Below, one piece after another: positions 24,334-30,980 of a stretch of DNA of 49,162 nucleotides. The stretch spans positions 1 through 49,162 of the IMG/VR virus record IMGVR_UViG_3300027973_000075; one strand, written 5' to 3'. The notes under the pieces were generated by a model. It saw nothing but the letters and a program-made list of their open reading frames with translations. It made no database searches and was not told where the DNA came from. Positions within the stretch are counted from its first letter, which is position 1; every line of letters starts with the position of its first letter. Source of the stretch: a virus. Position numbers and translations under genes: made by a program.

Positions 24334-25262
24334 CGCTCCACCCAGAACGAACGCTCAGTCGCACGTTGACCTACACCCTCGATGTATTGGTGCGTATCAA
24401 CCAACATCAACGCAGCGACCTTCGCCTTAATATCATCTGGCAAGTCATCAACATTCATTACCTTGAATGTATCTTCAAAGAAATCATCATGCATTGGGTT
24501 CTTACCTTTAGGGTCTTTACACGTAGCAACGTCTGCCATTTGCATGTTACCCACCGTACGTATAGTGATGAAGTACGAACGTGTTTGCTTTTGCGTTAGC
24601 TCCTTCATGCGTTGGAACTTAGTCACAATATCCTTCGCATGTAGTTGGAAATGCACCGTACTAAATTCCACACCTTTGTTCACAAGGTTTTCTAACTCGC
24701 TTGCTAATGCGTGGTAACCTCTTATTGGGTCTATCTCTCGCTCAAAATCCCGGTTAGCAACGTAGCGTTTACTATCCAACGCCTCCTTGAATGTAGGGAA
24801 CGCAGCAACCACCAACTCAGCAGGTGAGTACGGTAACAAGTAACGCAGCGCATTCTTCAATGCTTTGTCGATGTCTCTCGTGAACACACGATGATACTGA
24901 TCACGATACTCACCATACTTTTCATTCATAATCTTGCGGCTCTCGACCATGAACTCTGGTACGTCGTTGTTGGAATTAGAATTCATGCCATAGTAGCCAT
25001 GACCTATACGTCCTAACACGTAATCACAATCATCAACGTAGACCAACACATCCGTCACCAACAAGTCTTGCCTGTTTACATTGTTGTAGCTTGCGTTGCA
25101 ATGGAACTTCACCTTCGGAAACTTAGCACGTAACTTAGTACACAAATCGTACAGTTGTGTTTTCATTGGTATGCCATCGAGGATAGCTGTACCTGCATCT
25201 ACCGTACTTGGTACTTCGAGTTTACCCATTGCTGCTACTGATATGTGAGAATACCTTGCCAT
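24330..25262 (-). CDS. Hypothetical protein of the early operon (310 residues)
   Basis: Starts at ATG 25262 with TAGGTGA upstream (a GTG 9 bases earlier is in frame). It begins ARYSHISVAAMGKLEVP and has a long helical middle. The C-terminal module DLPDDIKAKVAALMLVD ... IEGVGQRATERSFWVE is shared with the next gene. No catalytic signature is visible. It lies between a membrane microprotein and the 174-residue protein, downstream of the MoxR/VWA genes. It is probably an early cytoplasmic protein, possibly virion-independent. Confidence 0.55.
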   Translation of the reverse strand: MARYSHISVAAMGKLEVPSTVDAGTAILDGIPMKTQLYDLCTKLRAKFPKVKFHCNASYNNVNRQDLLVTDVLVYVDDCDYVLGRIGHGYYGMNSNSNNDVPEFMVESRKIMNEKYGEYRDQYHRVFTRDIDKALKNALRYLLPYSPAELVVAAFPTFKEALDSKRYVANRDFEREIDPIRGYHALASELENLVNKGVEFSTVHFQLHAKDIVTKFQRMKELTQKQTRSYFITIRTVGNMQMADVATCKDPKGKNPMHDDFFEDTFKVMNVDDLPDDIKAKVAALMLVDTHQYIEGVGQRATERSFWVER

Positions 25263-25285
25263 AATAATCACCTATAAAAATTAAA

Positions 25286-25357
25286 TTAAACACCAATAAT
25301 AAAAAGTACCGCGATACAACCAAAACAGAATAGCATTACGTAATCATCAATGTCCAT
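25286..25357 (-). CDS. Membrane microprotein (23 residues)
   Basis: MDIDDYVMLFCFGCIAVL plus a short hydrophobic end: an acidic N-terminus and one membrane helix. GGGAGGGGAAGGGGG lies just upstream. The start lies inside the end of the previous small frame. Plausible but small. Confidence 0.35.
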   Translation of the reverse strand: MDIDDYVMLFCFGCIAVLFIIGV

Positions 25358-25457
25358 GCTTGACCCCCTTCCCCTCCCTCATCAACTTCATTTGTCGTAA
25401 CAGCTTTGCGTATATACTACGATGCGCTACATCGTACTTGCGGTATCGGGGGATCAT
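25347..25457 (-). CDS. Small basic protein (36 residues)
   Basis: MIPRYRKYDVAHRSIYAKL followed by Arg/Lys/Met-rich residues. The ATG overlaps the upstream gene's stop (ATGA) and AAGGAGAAATT precedes it. Very basic. Unknown. Confidence 0.4.
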   Translation of the reverse strand: MIPRYRKYDVAHRSIYAKLLRQMKLMREGKGVKHGH

Positions 25458-25669
25458 TGTAATTTCTCCTTGTTTGCTAACATGTCATACATCTGATCCG
25501 CCACCTCAATAAACCTACCAATAGCTTCTTCCTTACTCACACCATCGGCGTAGCATCCAGTAACAAACAGCCGCGCTAGTACATACATCATCTGGTGCGG
25601 GTTCAACTCTGTCTTACGTAAGTTAAACATAATTTCCAACGCCGCTTCCTGCATCACATCTTTATTCAT
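25454..25669 (-). CDS. Small helical hypothetical protein
   Basis: 71 residues. NKDVMQEAALEIMFNLRK ... VLARLFVTGCYADGVSKEEA, all helical. TTAGGAGAATGAG precedes the ATG, and palindrome copy 2 lies 16 bases before the start, between this gene and the end of the VWA gene. Function unknown. Confidence 0.55.
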   Translation of the reverse strand: MNKDVMQEAALEIMFNLRKTELNPHQMMYVLARLFVTGCYADGVSKEEAIGRFIEVADQMYDMLANKEKLQ

Positions 25670-25685
25670 CTCATTCTCCTAAGTT

Positions 25686-25703
25686 CTTATACCGTGGTAT
25701 AAG
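25686..25703. promoter_or_regulatory. Operator-like palindrome, copy 2
   Basis: CTTATACCGTGGTATAAG, between the VWA gene and the 71-residue gene, 16 bases before the latter's start. Confidence 0.75.
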
Positions 25704-25710
25704 GTTTTGA

Positions 25711-26901
25711 TTAGTCAATCTCTACGTGTACGGTATGTCCGAACGGTGCAGTCGTGTTCGGGTTACCAACGATTACCCACAGGGTAGGCACAGACCACTC
25801 ACCCCAATCACCACCAAGGTAGCCATCGGTTATGATGATCACACCCTGCGGTGTTATAGCTTTCTCACGCAGGTAGTCAGACACACAATTAACGTATGTC
25901 CCACCACCACCTTTAGGTTTAGTAGACTGCAACATGTTCTGGTAATCACCCTGCTCGTAGTACTCATCCCCGCACACCTCGGTGTCCCAGTACAGCAGAC
26001 GAATCCCCGCCGGATTAACGGAATCGGCAATGTTTGCCACCTCGCCTAGTATCTGCGCGATCTCGTTAGCGCCAATAGACCCTGACATATCGTTAGCAAT
26101 AACAAGTTCACCTACTACATCCGATATACCACTAGGCATGACCATGTTGTATCCCAAGTACCTACGGTTAGGCTTAGACCACGTAGAGTAATCACTACCT
26201 GCACACGTATCACATACCCACTCACGCAAGGCAGCTTTGTAGTCCACCTTACTAGCAAGTATGTCCTCGATCAGACGCGCACCACCTGACCCATTCTTAC
26301 CTGCAAGTAACGCACCTTGACGTAGTGCTTGGTCGATAGCTTGTTCGAGTTCTTTCTTCTCGGCCTCGTCCATCTCCTCCGCACCATCCCAATCATGATC
26401 ATCCATAGACCCTTGACCTTGACCCTGACCATTCTCATCACTACTGGGTAACAACTTAAACACAGCATCGGCATCCATACCTTTGTACTTGGCATCGTAC
26501 AAACCCATACTAGGCATAGTGATGAACCCCTTACCTGCATCGTAGTCGATCAACATACCGTTGATAACATAGTCACACGCTCGGTTACACCTATCCGCGT
26601 CCAGCTTGTTCAAGTAGTCATACGTGGTTAGATGTTTCAACAAGATATGAAACACCTCGTGCAGTACAAGGAAGCGTAGCTCTGCATCGTTAAGCGTAGC
26701 CACAAAGTCGTCCAGATACCACGTATGTTTACCGTTAGTCGCAGCAGTACGTATACGCTTCGGGTTATCCTTAGTGACCACCGTATGATCACCAATCATT
26801 AACAACCCATTGATACCATCGTAATCGGTGTTGCCCATAACAGCAGCCACAGCTTTCAGTACACGATCACGTGGCGCGATCTCTTTACCAATCATTAACA
26901 T
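25711..26901 (-). CDS. VWA-like protein with N-terminal metallopeptidase domain
   Basis: 396 residues. The N-terminal domain has HEVFHILLKH (81-90), an HExxH zinc site, followed by DADRCNRACDYVIN. A Gly/Gln-rich acidic linker (about 152-190) joins it to a VWA domain with the MIDAS motif DMSGS (271-275) and later IIIITDG. This two-domain order fits the family I know as DUF2201 (putative metallopeptidase plus VWA-like). It follows the MoxR-type ATPase gene on the same strand. VWA proteins are the usual partners of MoxR ATPases. Palindrome copy 3 lies 17 bases before its start. Confidence 0.85.
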   Translation of the reverse strand: MLMIGKEIAPRDRVLKAVAAVMGNTDYDGINGLLMIGDHTVVTKDNPKRIRTAATNGKHTWYLDDFVATLNDAELRFLVLHEVFHILLKHLTTYDYLNKLDADRCNRACDYVINGMLIDYDAGKGFITMPSMGLYDAKYKGMDADAVFKLLPSSDENGQGQGQGSMDDHDWDGAEEMDEAEKKELEQAIDQALRQGALLAGKNGSGGARLIEDILASKVDYKAALREWVCDTCAGSDYSTWSKPNRRYLGYNMVMPSGISDVVGELVIANDMSGSIGANEIAQILGEVANIADSVNPAGIRLLYWDTEVCGDEYYEQGDYQNMLQSTKPKGGGGTYVNCVSDYLREKAITPQGVIIITDGYLGGDWGEWSVPTLWVIVGNPNTTAPFGHTVHVEID

Positions 26902-26918
26902 AAGTCACCTATTAAAAA

Positions 26919-26936
26919 GTTATACTGCGGTATAAG
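26919..26936. promoter_or_regulatory. Operator-like palindrome, copy 3
   Basis: GTTATACTGCGGTATAAG (most diverged, outer base changed), between the MoxR gene and the VWA gene start. Confidence 0.7.
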
Positions 26937-26944
26937 TTTATTTC

Positions 26945-28057
26945 TTACTTCTTGTCCGTCACAGCGATGAAGTTATTATCCAAGCACCACTTAGTAAACT
27001 TGGCGTTACTCATTACCTCGTCACGCTTGGCGTAGTTGTTCTTACGTACCTGCATAGCGAACATAACCTGTAACTCACGTGGCAGACGCGCAAGGTAGTC
27101 CATCCATGAGTCCATCCAGTTACGCTCGATACATGACAACGTGCGATAGACGACCATACTACAAGCGACCGGTGCAGTCGGCACATCAGCAGTAAGCGGT
27201 GACTTCTTAATAGAATCTAAGCTAGGTAACTGATCCCCAACTGCAACGAACGCAGCCAATTCAGCAGCAGCCTTGTTACCGATAGTACCGATCAATGCAG
27301 ATGTCAACTCATGCGTAGACAACTCACTACGTACCTTCAACCAATCACTTGCTGCATGACATGAACGCCATGTAAAGAACGCCTCACGACCCTTGTCTTT
27401 CGGGTGATAGATGTACTCGTTTGTTTTAGGATCATCTACCTCGTCGAACTTAGCAGCCAAGTCCTTCTTGTAACGATCATCCAATACGAACGCAATCATT
27501 ACTGGATCAATACCCTGCGGTATAGCAAAGTTCTCGACCCACTCTTCGGTTGTGCTGTTACGCATACGGAATATAGTCATACGATTACGCGCATGTGGTG
27601 GCAACAGATCACCCACACCCTCTGCACCTAGATTAGTAGTGGCAAAGATTATGCTGTCAGGATGTAGCTTGTAACCTGCGAACTCACGCTCTAACATGAA
27701 GCGCAACAGTGCATTCTTTACTGAGTTGTTAGCCTTACCGAACTCGTCGATCATTACGATCACAGGCTTACCCAAGTGAATACCCAACTCCTCATGTGGT
27801 ATGAAGCGCACACACCCATCACGATCAACGTGCTGTAACACAGGCAACGCCATGTCACCCAAGTCCTTAGTTGTGCAGTCAAAGTACACAGTAGTATGTG
27901 TAGGTAGGCGTTCGCCCAACATCTTTAGGATCGATGACTTACCTGACCCCATGTGACCCTGCACTAGGGTAGTACGACCACGATTAGCCAACATCAGGTT
28001 GACGCATTGGTTGATTGATACTTCGTAAAGTTTTGATACGTTTGATCCGTTTGACAT
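26945..28057 (-). CDS. MoxR-type AAA+ ATPase
   Basis: 370 residues from ATG 28057, which has TATAGGTGA upstream (the GTG at 28066 is in frame but is part of that site). Walker A GHMGSGKSS at 34-42, Walker B VIMIDEFGKA at 99-108, sensor 1 IIFATTNL near 140, and a probable Arg finger in PPHARNR. These fit the MoxR/dynein-related AAA+ clade. Such ATPases form rings that pair with VWA proteins to remodel targets. The VWA/metallopeptidase gene follows 43 bases downstream. Palindrome copy 4 lies 92 bases before the start. Confidence 0.85.
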   Translation of the reverse strand: MSNGSNVSKLYEVSINQCVNLMLANRGRTTLVQGHMGSGKSSILKMLGERLPTHTTVYFDCTTKDLGDMALPVLQHVDRDGCVRFIPHEELGIHLGKPVIVMIDEFGKANNSVKNALLRFMLEREFAGYKLHPDSIIFATTNLGAEGVGDLLPPHARNRMTIFRMRNSTTEEWVENFAIPQGIDPVMIAFVLDDRYKKDLAAKFDEVDDPKTNEYIYHPKDKGREAFFTWRSCHAASDWLKVRSELSTHELTSALIGTIGNKAAAELAAFVAVGDQLPSLDSIKKSPLTADVPTAPVACSMVVYRTLSCIERNWMDSWMDYLARLPRELQVMFAMQVRKNNYAKRDEVMSNAKFTKWCLDNNFIAVTDKK

Positions 28058-28109
28058 TTTATTCACCTATAAAGTTGTTAAGATTAAATTTACTACGAGT
28101 CTACATATA

Positions 28110-28196
28110 GTGGTACTACAGGACACGAACCCATGTTGTTTATAAACATCTTATACCGTGGTATAAGTCCGGCGAGTTCGAATCCCGTTTTACCAC
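28110..28196 (+). other. tRNA-like segment (degenerate or novel)
   Basis: Plus strand, 87 bases. GTGGTA (28110-28115) pairs with TACCAC (28191-28196). ATGTT/AACAT (28133-28149) is an anticodon-like arm with a 7-base loop GTTTATA, giving anticodon position TTA. Palindrome copy 4 would be a variable arm. GCGAG-TTCGAAT-CCCGT (28072+100 to 28188, i.e. 28172-28188) is a T-arm with one mismatch. The D-arm lacks the usual conserved bases, and no CCA is encoded directly after. Possibly a tRNA remnant or chance resemblance. Confidence 0.3.
28150..28167. promoter_or_regulatory. Operator-like palindrome, copy 4
   Basis: CTTATACCGTGGTATAAG, between the 304-residue gene and MoxR, inside the tRNA-like segment. 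Confidence 0.75.
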
Positions 28197-28204
28197 ACAC
28201 CTAC

Positions 28205-29119
28205 CTACCACTTCATATTGGACAATACCGCATCGACTTTACGCTTAGTCTCGGCGCGGAAATCATCGTCCTCACGCAACGCCTCAGGAGACACGCCGTA
28301 CATAGCATCCTCCAACGCGACCCGCATGTTGTCCATCTTTACATCGTTGGTTATGTTGAACTTGATAAGCAGACCCATCATGTCCTTGACGTTATCAACT
28401 AGGCTGTCCCTGAATATCTTACGTGTTGCCTTGTCTTCCTTATCTGGGTAGTCTAGCTTCTCGCTCATGTGACGTAATGAATCATACGTACGTTGCCACA
28501 CGTCATTCATCGCGTTTGTTAGCTGTTGCGTGTAGTGCTGTTGGTACTGCGACTGCAAGTACTGGGCTGCGTCCTGTCCGATATTCAACCTAAAGTCCCC
28601 CGCATCTGGGATGATCTGGTACGCATACCTGAACTTGAACTTACCTGCCAGTACATCTGCAAGCGGATAGTCATCAGTGCTAAACAAGTTACCTAGCTTT
28701 AGCTGCGCCTCACCCTGCGCCCATTGGTACGCTGTCAGAAAGTCGTTCGTTAGCTTGTGGAACTCTTGTTCGAGACGTGTTATCTCGTTGTGGTAGTCCA
28801 TGTATGCAGACGTTGGCAGCAAGCGCATCCCCATATCCGACCAAGGCATAGTGCTGTGGTAGTGGAATGTACGTACGTTGCCTGCAAACTTGTGAAGCGC
28901 ATCCAATTCGGCGCAGTCACCCAATAGCTTCTTGTGGAATGACCCTGCTCTGTCATCAGCGCCGTTGGCTTGTGTTGTTTCCTTCGTTGCCCGCTTGTCT
29001 AGCTTGCGACCTGTCCATGTACTGATTGATAGCTCCACGAACATTGCGCTACTAGCGATTGAAGGTACGGACTGCACCTCTGGTGTTGCGAGAGTCATTT
29101 GCATTAATGTGTTTTGCAT
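28205..29119 (-). CDS. Conserved protein upstream of the MoxR/VWA pair
   Basis: 304 residues from ATG 29119 with TATAGGTGAACAAA upstream. N-terminal VELSISTWTGRKLDKRATKE, then KKLLGDCAELDALHKF, PWSDMGMRLLP, and a long helical middle. From memory it resembles the DUF3150-type proteins that often lie beside MoxR and VWA genes in phages; I cannot verify this. It heads the unit carrying the ATPase and VWA genes and has promoter P1 and palindrome copy 5 in its leader. Probable partner or substrate adaptor of the MoxR complex (inference). Confidence 0.6.
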   Translation of the reverse strand: MQNTLMQMTLATPEVQSVPSIASSAMFVELSISTWTGRKLDKRATKETTQANGADDRAGSFHKKLLGDCAELDALHKFAGNVRTFHYHSTMPWSDMGMRLLPTSAYMDYHNEITRLEQEFHKLTNDFLTAYQWAQGEAQLKLGNLFSTDDYPLADVLAGKFKFRYAYQIIPDAGDFRLNIGQDAAQYLQSQYQQHYTQQLTNAMNDVWQRTYDSLRHMSEKLDYPDKEDKATRKIFRDSLVDNVKDMMGLLIKFNITNDVKMDNMRVALEDAMYGVSPEALREDDDFRAETKRKVDAVLSNMKW

Positions 29120-29155
29120 TTTGTTCACCTATAAGTTGTACTGCTGTTGGATTTT

Positions 29156-29173
29156 CTTATACCGTGGTATAAG
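29156..29173. promoter_or_regulatory. Operator-like palindrome, copy 5
   Basis: CTTATACCGTGGTATAAG, in the transcribed leader between promoter P1 and the 304-residue gene. Confidence 0.78.
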
Positions 29174-29219
29174 GTTTGGTTACTGCACCTGCTCACTACG
29201 CTTTACTACTATAAGACAT

Positions 29220-29248
29220 ATTATAACACGATCTGCTATCAAAGTCAA
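29220..29248 (-). promoter_or_regulatory. Promoter P1 (sigma70, extended -10)
   Basis: Minus strand -35 TTGACT (29248-29243), 17-base spacer, -10 TATAAT (29225-29220), preceded by TGT, an extended -10. It drives the 304-residue, MoxR and VWA genes. The sequence around the -35 is identical to that of P2 over 18 bases. Confidence 0.8.
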
Positions 29249-29272
29249 GTATTTGGTAGTTTGTTATTCATT

Positions 29273-29473
29273 TCATGCCTCCTTCAATTTAACTTCGGGG
29301 TGCGTGACAGTATTGAATTCACGCTCCATTAATACGTCGCCCTCGTCATTGAATACGGTGATCTGTATCCACCCTTGTTTTGTGTTCTCGATCATGACGT
29401 AACCACCATCGTCACCTACGTTTATGATCACACCATCGTGTGTCCAATGCTTCTCTACTGTTAATAAGCTCAT
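29273..29473 (-). CDS. Small hypothetical protein
   Basis: 66 residues, beta-rich (HDGVIINVGDDGGYVMIEN ... ITVFNDEGDVLMEREF). The end lies just before promoter P1; the start overlaps the zinc-ribbon gene (ATGA). Unrecognised. Confidence 0.5.
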   Translation of the reverse strand: MSLLTVEKHWTHDGVIINVGDDGGYVMIENTKQGWIQITVFNDEGDVLMEREFNTVTHPEVKLKEA

Positions 29474-29703
29474 GTTGTCCTCTTTGGGTTTGTGCCGATT
29501 AAATCGGCGGGGTTATAAATGTACTGATACGCACCTTTGCTGTACGGAATCTGTACCATTGACGCTTTACGCTTACTCTCTTTCTTTGCCCGTACCTCGC
29601 CGCATTGCAAACACGTGATACGTTGTTGTTCTTTGACGCACCACTTCGCCCGTGCTGCTGGTACTTGCTCCCACAAGCAATCAACACATATATATTTAGC
29701 CAT
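29470..29703 (-). CDS. Small zinc-ribbon protein
   Basis: 77 residues. CVDC near 6-9 and CLQC near 31-34 give two CxxC knuckles about 21 residues apart. The C-terminal part is basic, with a Tyr-rich end. It likely binds zinc and perhaps nucleic acid or protein. It overlaps the upstream 48-residue gene as TAATG. Confidence 0.65.
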   Translation of the reverse strand: MAKYICVDCLWEQVPAARAKWCVKEQQRITCLQCGEVRAKKESKRKASMVQIPYSKGAYQYIYNPADLIGTNPKRTT

Positions 29704-29849
29704 TACTCACCTCGGTACTTCGCTGCTGCTACGTTTACTTCCGCTTGCTTGGCTTCGATGCTTTGAAGTTCTTGCCACGCCCACATGTACTCTTCACGTG
29801 TGGTGTTCGGGTTGTTGATAATGCGCTTTAAGTATGCTGCGTAGTTCAT
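29703..29849 (-). CDS. Small hypothetical protein (48 residues)
   Basis: MNYAAYLKRIINNPNTTREE then WAWQELQSIEAKQAEVN, helical. TAAGGAGCGGAAATT upstream is a strong ribosome site. The stop overlaps the zinc-ribbon start. Confidence 0.6.
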   Translation of the reverse strand: MNYAAYLKRIINNPNTTREEYMWAWQELQSIEAKQAEVNVAAAKYRGE

Positions 29850-29861
29850 AATTTCCGCTCC

Positions 29862-30038
29862 TTAGTAACGAAGTCCAGTATTCACATCAATCAATCCAGT
29901 TAAGTCTGTGTTGTGCAAGGGTTTTGCTGCATCGCTTACGGCATTGGCAAACTCTAAGTCTGTGATAATCCCGCTACCATGCTGTGCTACTAAGTTGGCA
30001 ATGGTTTCGTGTAGTTGCTGCATTCTTTCTTGGTTCAT
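29862..30038 (-). CDS. Small hypothetical protein (58 residues)
   Basis: MNQERMQQLHETIANLVAQH then a Leu/Asp-rich tail ending GLRY. CGAGGTGACTT precedes the ATG. First gene of the unit driven by P2; palindrome copy 6 lies 27 bases before the start. Confidence 0.6.
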   Translation of the reverse strand: MNQERMQQLHETIANLVAQHGSGIITDLEFANAVSDAAKPLHNTDLTGLIDVNTGLRY

Positions 30039-30065
30039 AAGTCACCTCGTTAGTTATGTGATTTA

Positions 30066-30083
30066 CTTATACTAGAGTATAAG
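30066..30083. promoter_or_regulatory. Operator-like palindrome, copy 6
   Basis: CTTATACTAGAGTATAAG, in the leader between promoter P2 and the 58-residue gene. Confidence 0.78.
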
Positions 30084-30135
30084 TGAAATATAATGCAGTT
30101 GCTTTATTGCTACGCTTTCCCACGTAACAGTATAT

Positions 30136-30164
30136 ATTATAACACAATATGACGTCAAAGTCAA
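30136..30164 (-). promoter_or_regulatory. Promoter P2, near-duplicate of P1
   Basis: Minus strand -35 TTGACT (30164-30159), 17-base spacer, -10 TATAAT (30141-30136) preceded by GTGT. Shares CCAAATACTTGACTTTGA around the -35 with P1. A palindrome copy lies about 50 bases downstream in both. Confidence 0.8.
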
Positions 30165-30197
30165 GTATTTGGCATCGCTTGTTACCGTATGATAATG

Positions 30198-30228
30198 TTC
30201 GTAAAGTTCTTTTTTTGATTTAAATTTT
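30198..30228 (+). repeat. 31-base direct repeat, copy 1
   Basis: Begins GTTCGTAAAGTTCTTTTTTT and continues GATTTAAATTT. The second copy is at 30647-30677. Confidence 0.8.
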
Positions 30229-30350
30229 CAACGTGTTTGTCACGTGTTGAATGTTCTTAAAGTTATTTAGTGTTCGGTTTGTAAAAGTGATGTAAGTCTT
30301 TGAATATAAAGGTAAGATCGTAAAGTTCTTAAAGTTCGGTTCGAAAAAAG

Positions 30351-30409
30351 GGTTGGCGAGCCGATTTAGCTAAGTTGAGGTACAACTCCGCGAGGAGGTC
30401 AGAAAAGAC
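30351..30409. other. Cluster of short hairpins, possible structured RNA
   Basis: Within 60 bases: GGC-GA-GCC (30355-30362), TTAGCTAA (30366-30373), AGTTG/CAACT (30373-30387), CTCC-GCGA-GGAG with a GNRA tetraloop (30386-30397), and GTC/GAC (30398-30409). It is GC-richer than its surroundings. This could be a small RNA or protein-binding RNA. Confidence 0.35.
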
Positions 30410-30564
30410 AGGGAAATTTAGATTCTGGACACAACTATGTAAAAAAGACCGAACTTTCGAACATTATGATTTTTGTGAAGGTTTGATACATTTTGATAGG
30501 CAAGAAAGAGCGTTAGATACCAATAGATAACGTCAGATACAACGCATTACCACGCATTGATAAT

Positions 30565-30592
30565 GTTCGGTTTTTTTTAGGCAAAACCGAAC
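30565..30592. repeat. 10-bp perfect inverted repeat
   Basis: GTTCGGTTTT (30565-30574), 8-base loop, AAAACCGAAC (30583-30592), flanked by the recurrent GAACTTTACGAAC-type motif. Confidence 0.75.
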
Positions 30593-30646
30593 TTTTAAGA
30601 ACTTTACGAACAAACAACATTCCATATCGACAACCTTTGTTATTTG

Positions 30647-30677
30647 TTCGTAAAGTTCTTTTTTTGATTTAAATTTT
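30647..30677 (+). repeat. 31-base direct repeat, copy 2
   Basis: Same sequence as 30198-30228. It overlaps the left arm of the 27-bp inverted repeat. Confidence 0.8.
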
Positions 30678-30683
30678 AAACTA

Positions 30684-30701
30684 CTTATACTGTGGTATAA
30701 G
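30684..30701. promoter_or_regulatory. Operator-like palindrome, copy 7
   Basis: CTTATACTGTGGTATAAG, inside the spacer of the 27-bp inverted repeat. Confidence 0.72.
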
Positions 30702-30760
30702 AAAACAAAAAGATATCATTGTTGAAATAAAAAAAAGAACTTTACGAACAAATAACGTTC

Positions 30761-30794
30761 TACGCCACGCTGCTTTGGTTACTGGCATCAAGAG
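30761..30794 (+). repeat. 34-base direct repeat, copy A
   Basis: Begins TACGCCACGCTGCTTTGG. Identical to 30913-30946; a diverged third copy lies at 30823-30854. Confidence 0.85.
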
Positions 30795-30822
30795 ATATGC
30801 GTTTCAGTTATATCATGGGCTG

Positions 30823-30854
30823 TGCGCCACGCTGCTTGAGTTACTGGTATCGGG
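30823..30854 (+). repeat. 34-base repeat, diverged copy B
   Basis: TGCGCCACGCTGCTTGAG and onward; differs from copies A and C at several positions. It is directly followed by palindrome copy 8. Confidence 0.7.
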
Positions 30855-30855
30855 A

Positions 30856-30873
30856 CTTATACTGCGGTATAAG
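30856..30873. promoter_or_regulatory. Operator-like palindrome, copy 8
   Basis: CTTATACTGCGGTATAAG, directly after diverged 34-base repeat copy B. Confidence 0.72.
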
Positions 30874-30912
30874 AAAATAAAGAGAGGTTATATTGAGCCA
30901 CGCATTACGCTG

Positions 30913-30946
30913 TACGCCACGCTGCTTTGGTTACTGGCATCAAGAG
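30913..30946 (+). repeat. 34-base direct repeat, copy C
   Basis: Exact copy of 30761-30794, ending just before the terminator at 30951-30980. Confidence 0.85.
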
Positions 30947-30950
30947 GGCG

Positions 30951-30980
30951 AAAAAAAACCCCGCTTTCGCAGGGTTTTTA
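30951..30980 (-). terminator. Intrinsic terminator after the 33-residue membrane gene
   Basis: Minus strand: A-tract, CCCTGC, GAAA loop, GCGGGG, then eight T's. A clear terminator that isolates the upstream unit from the repeat region. Confidence 0.8.

Larger units (their letters stand above)
30639..30756. repeat. 27-bp perfect inverted repeat enclosing palindrome copy 7
   Basis: Left arm 30639-30665 begins GTTATTTGTTCGTAAAG; right arm 30730-30756 is its exact reverse complement. The 64-base spacer contains palindrome copy 7 (30684-30701). Confidence 0.85.
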
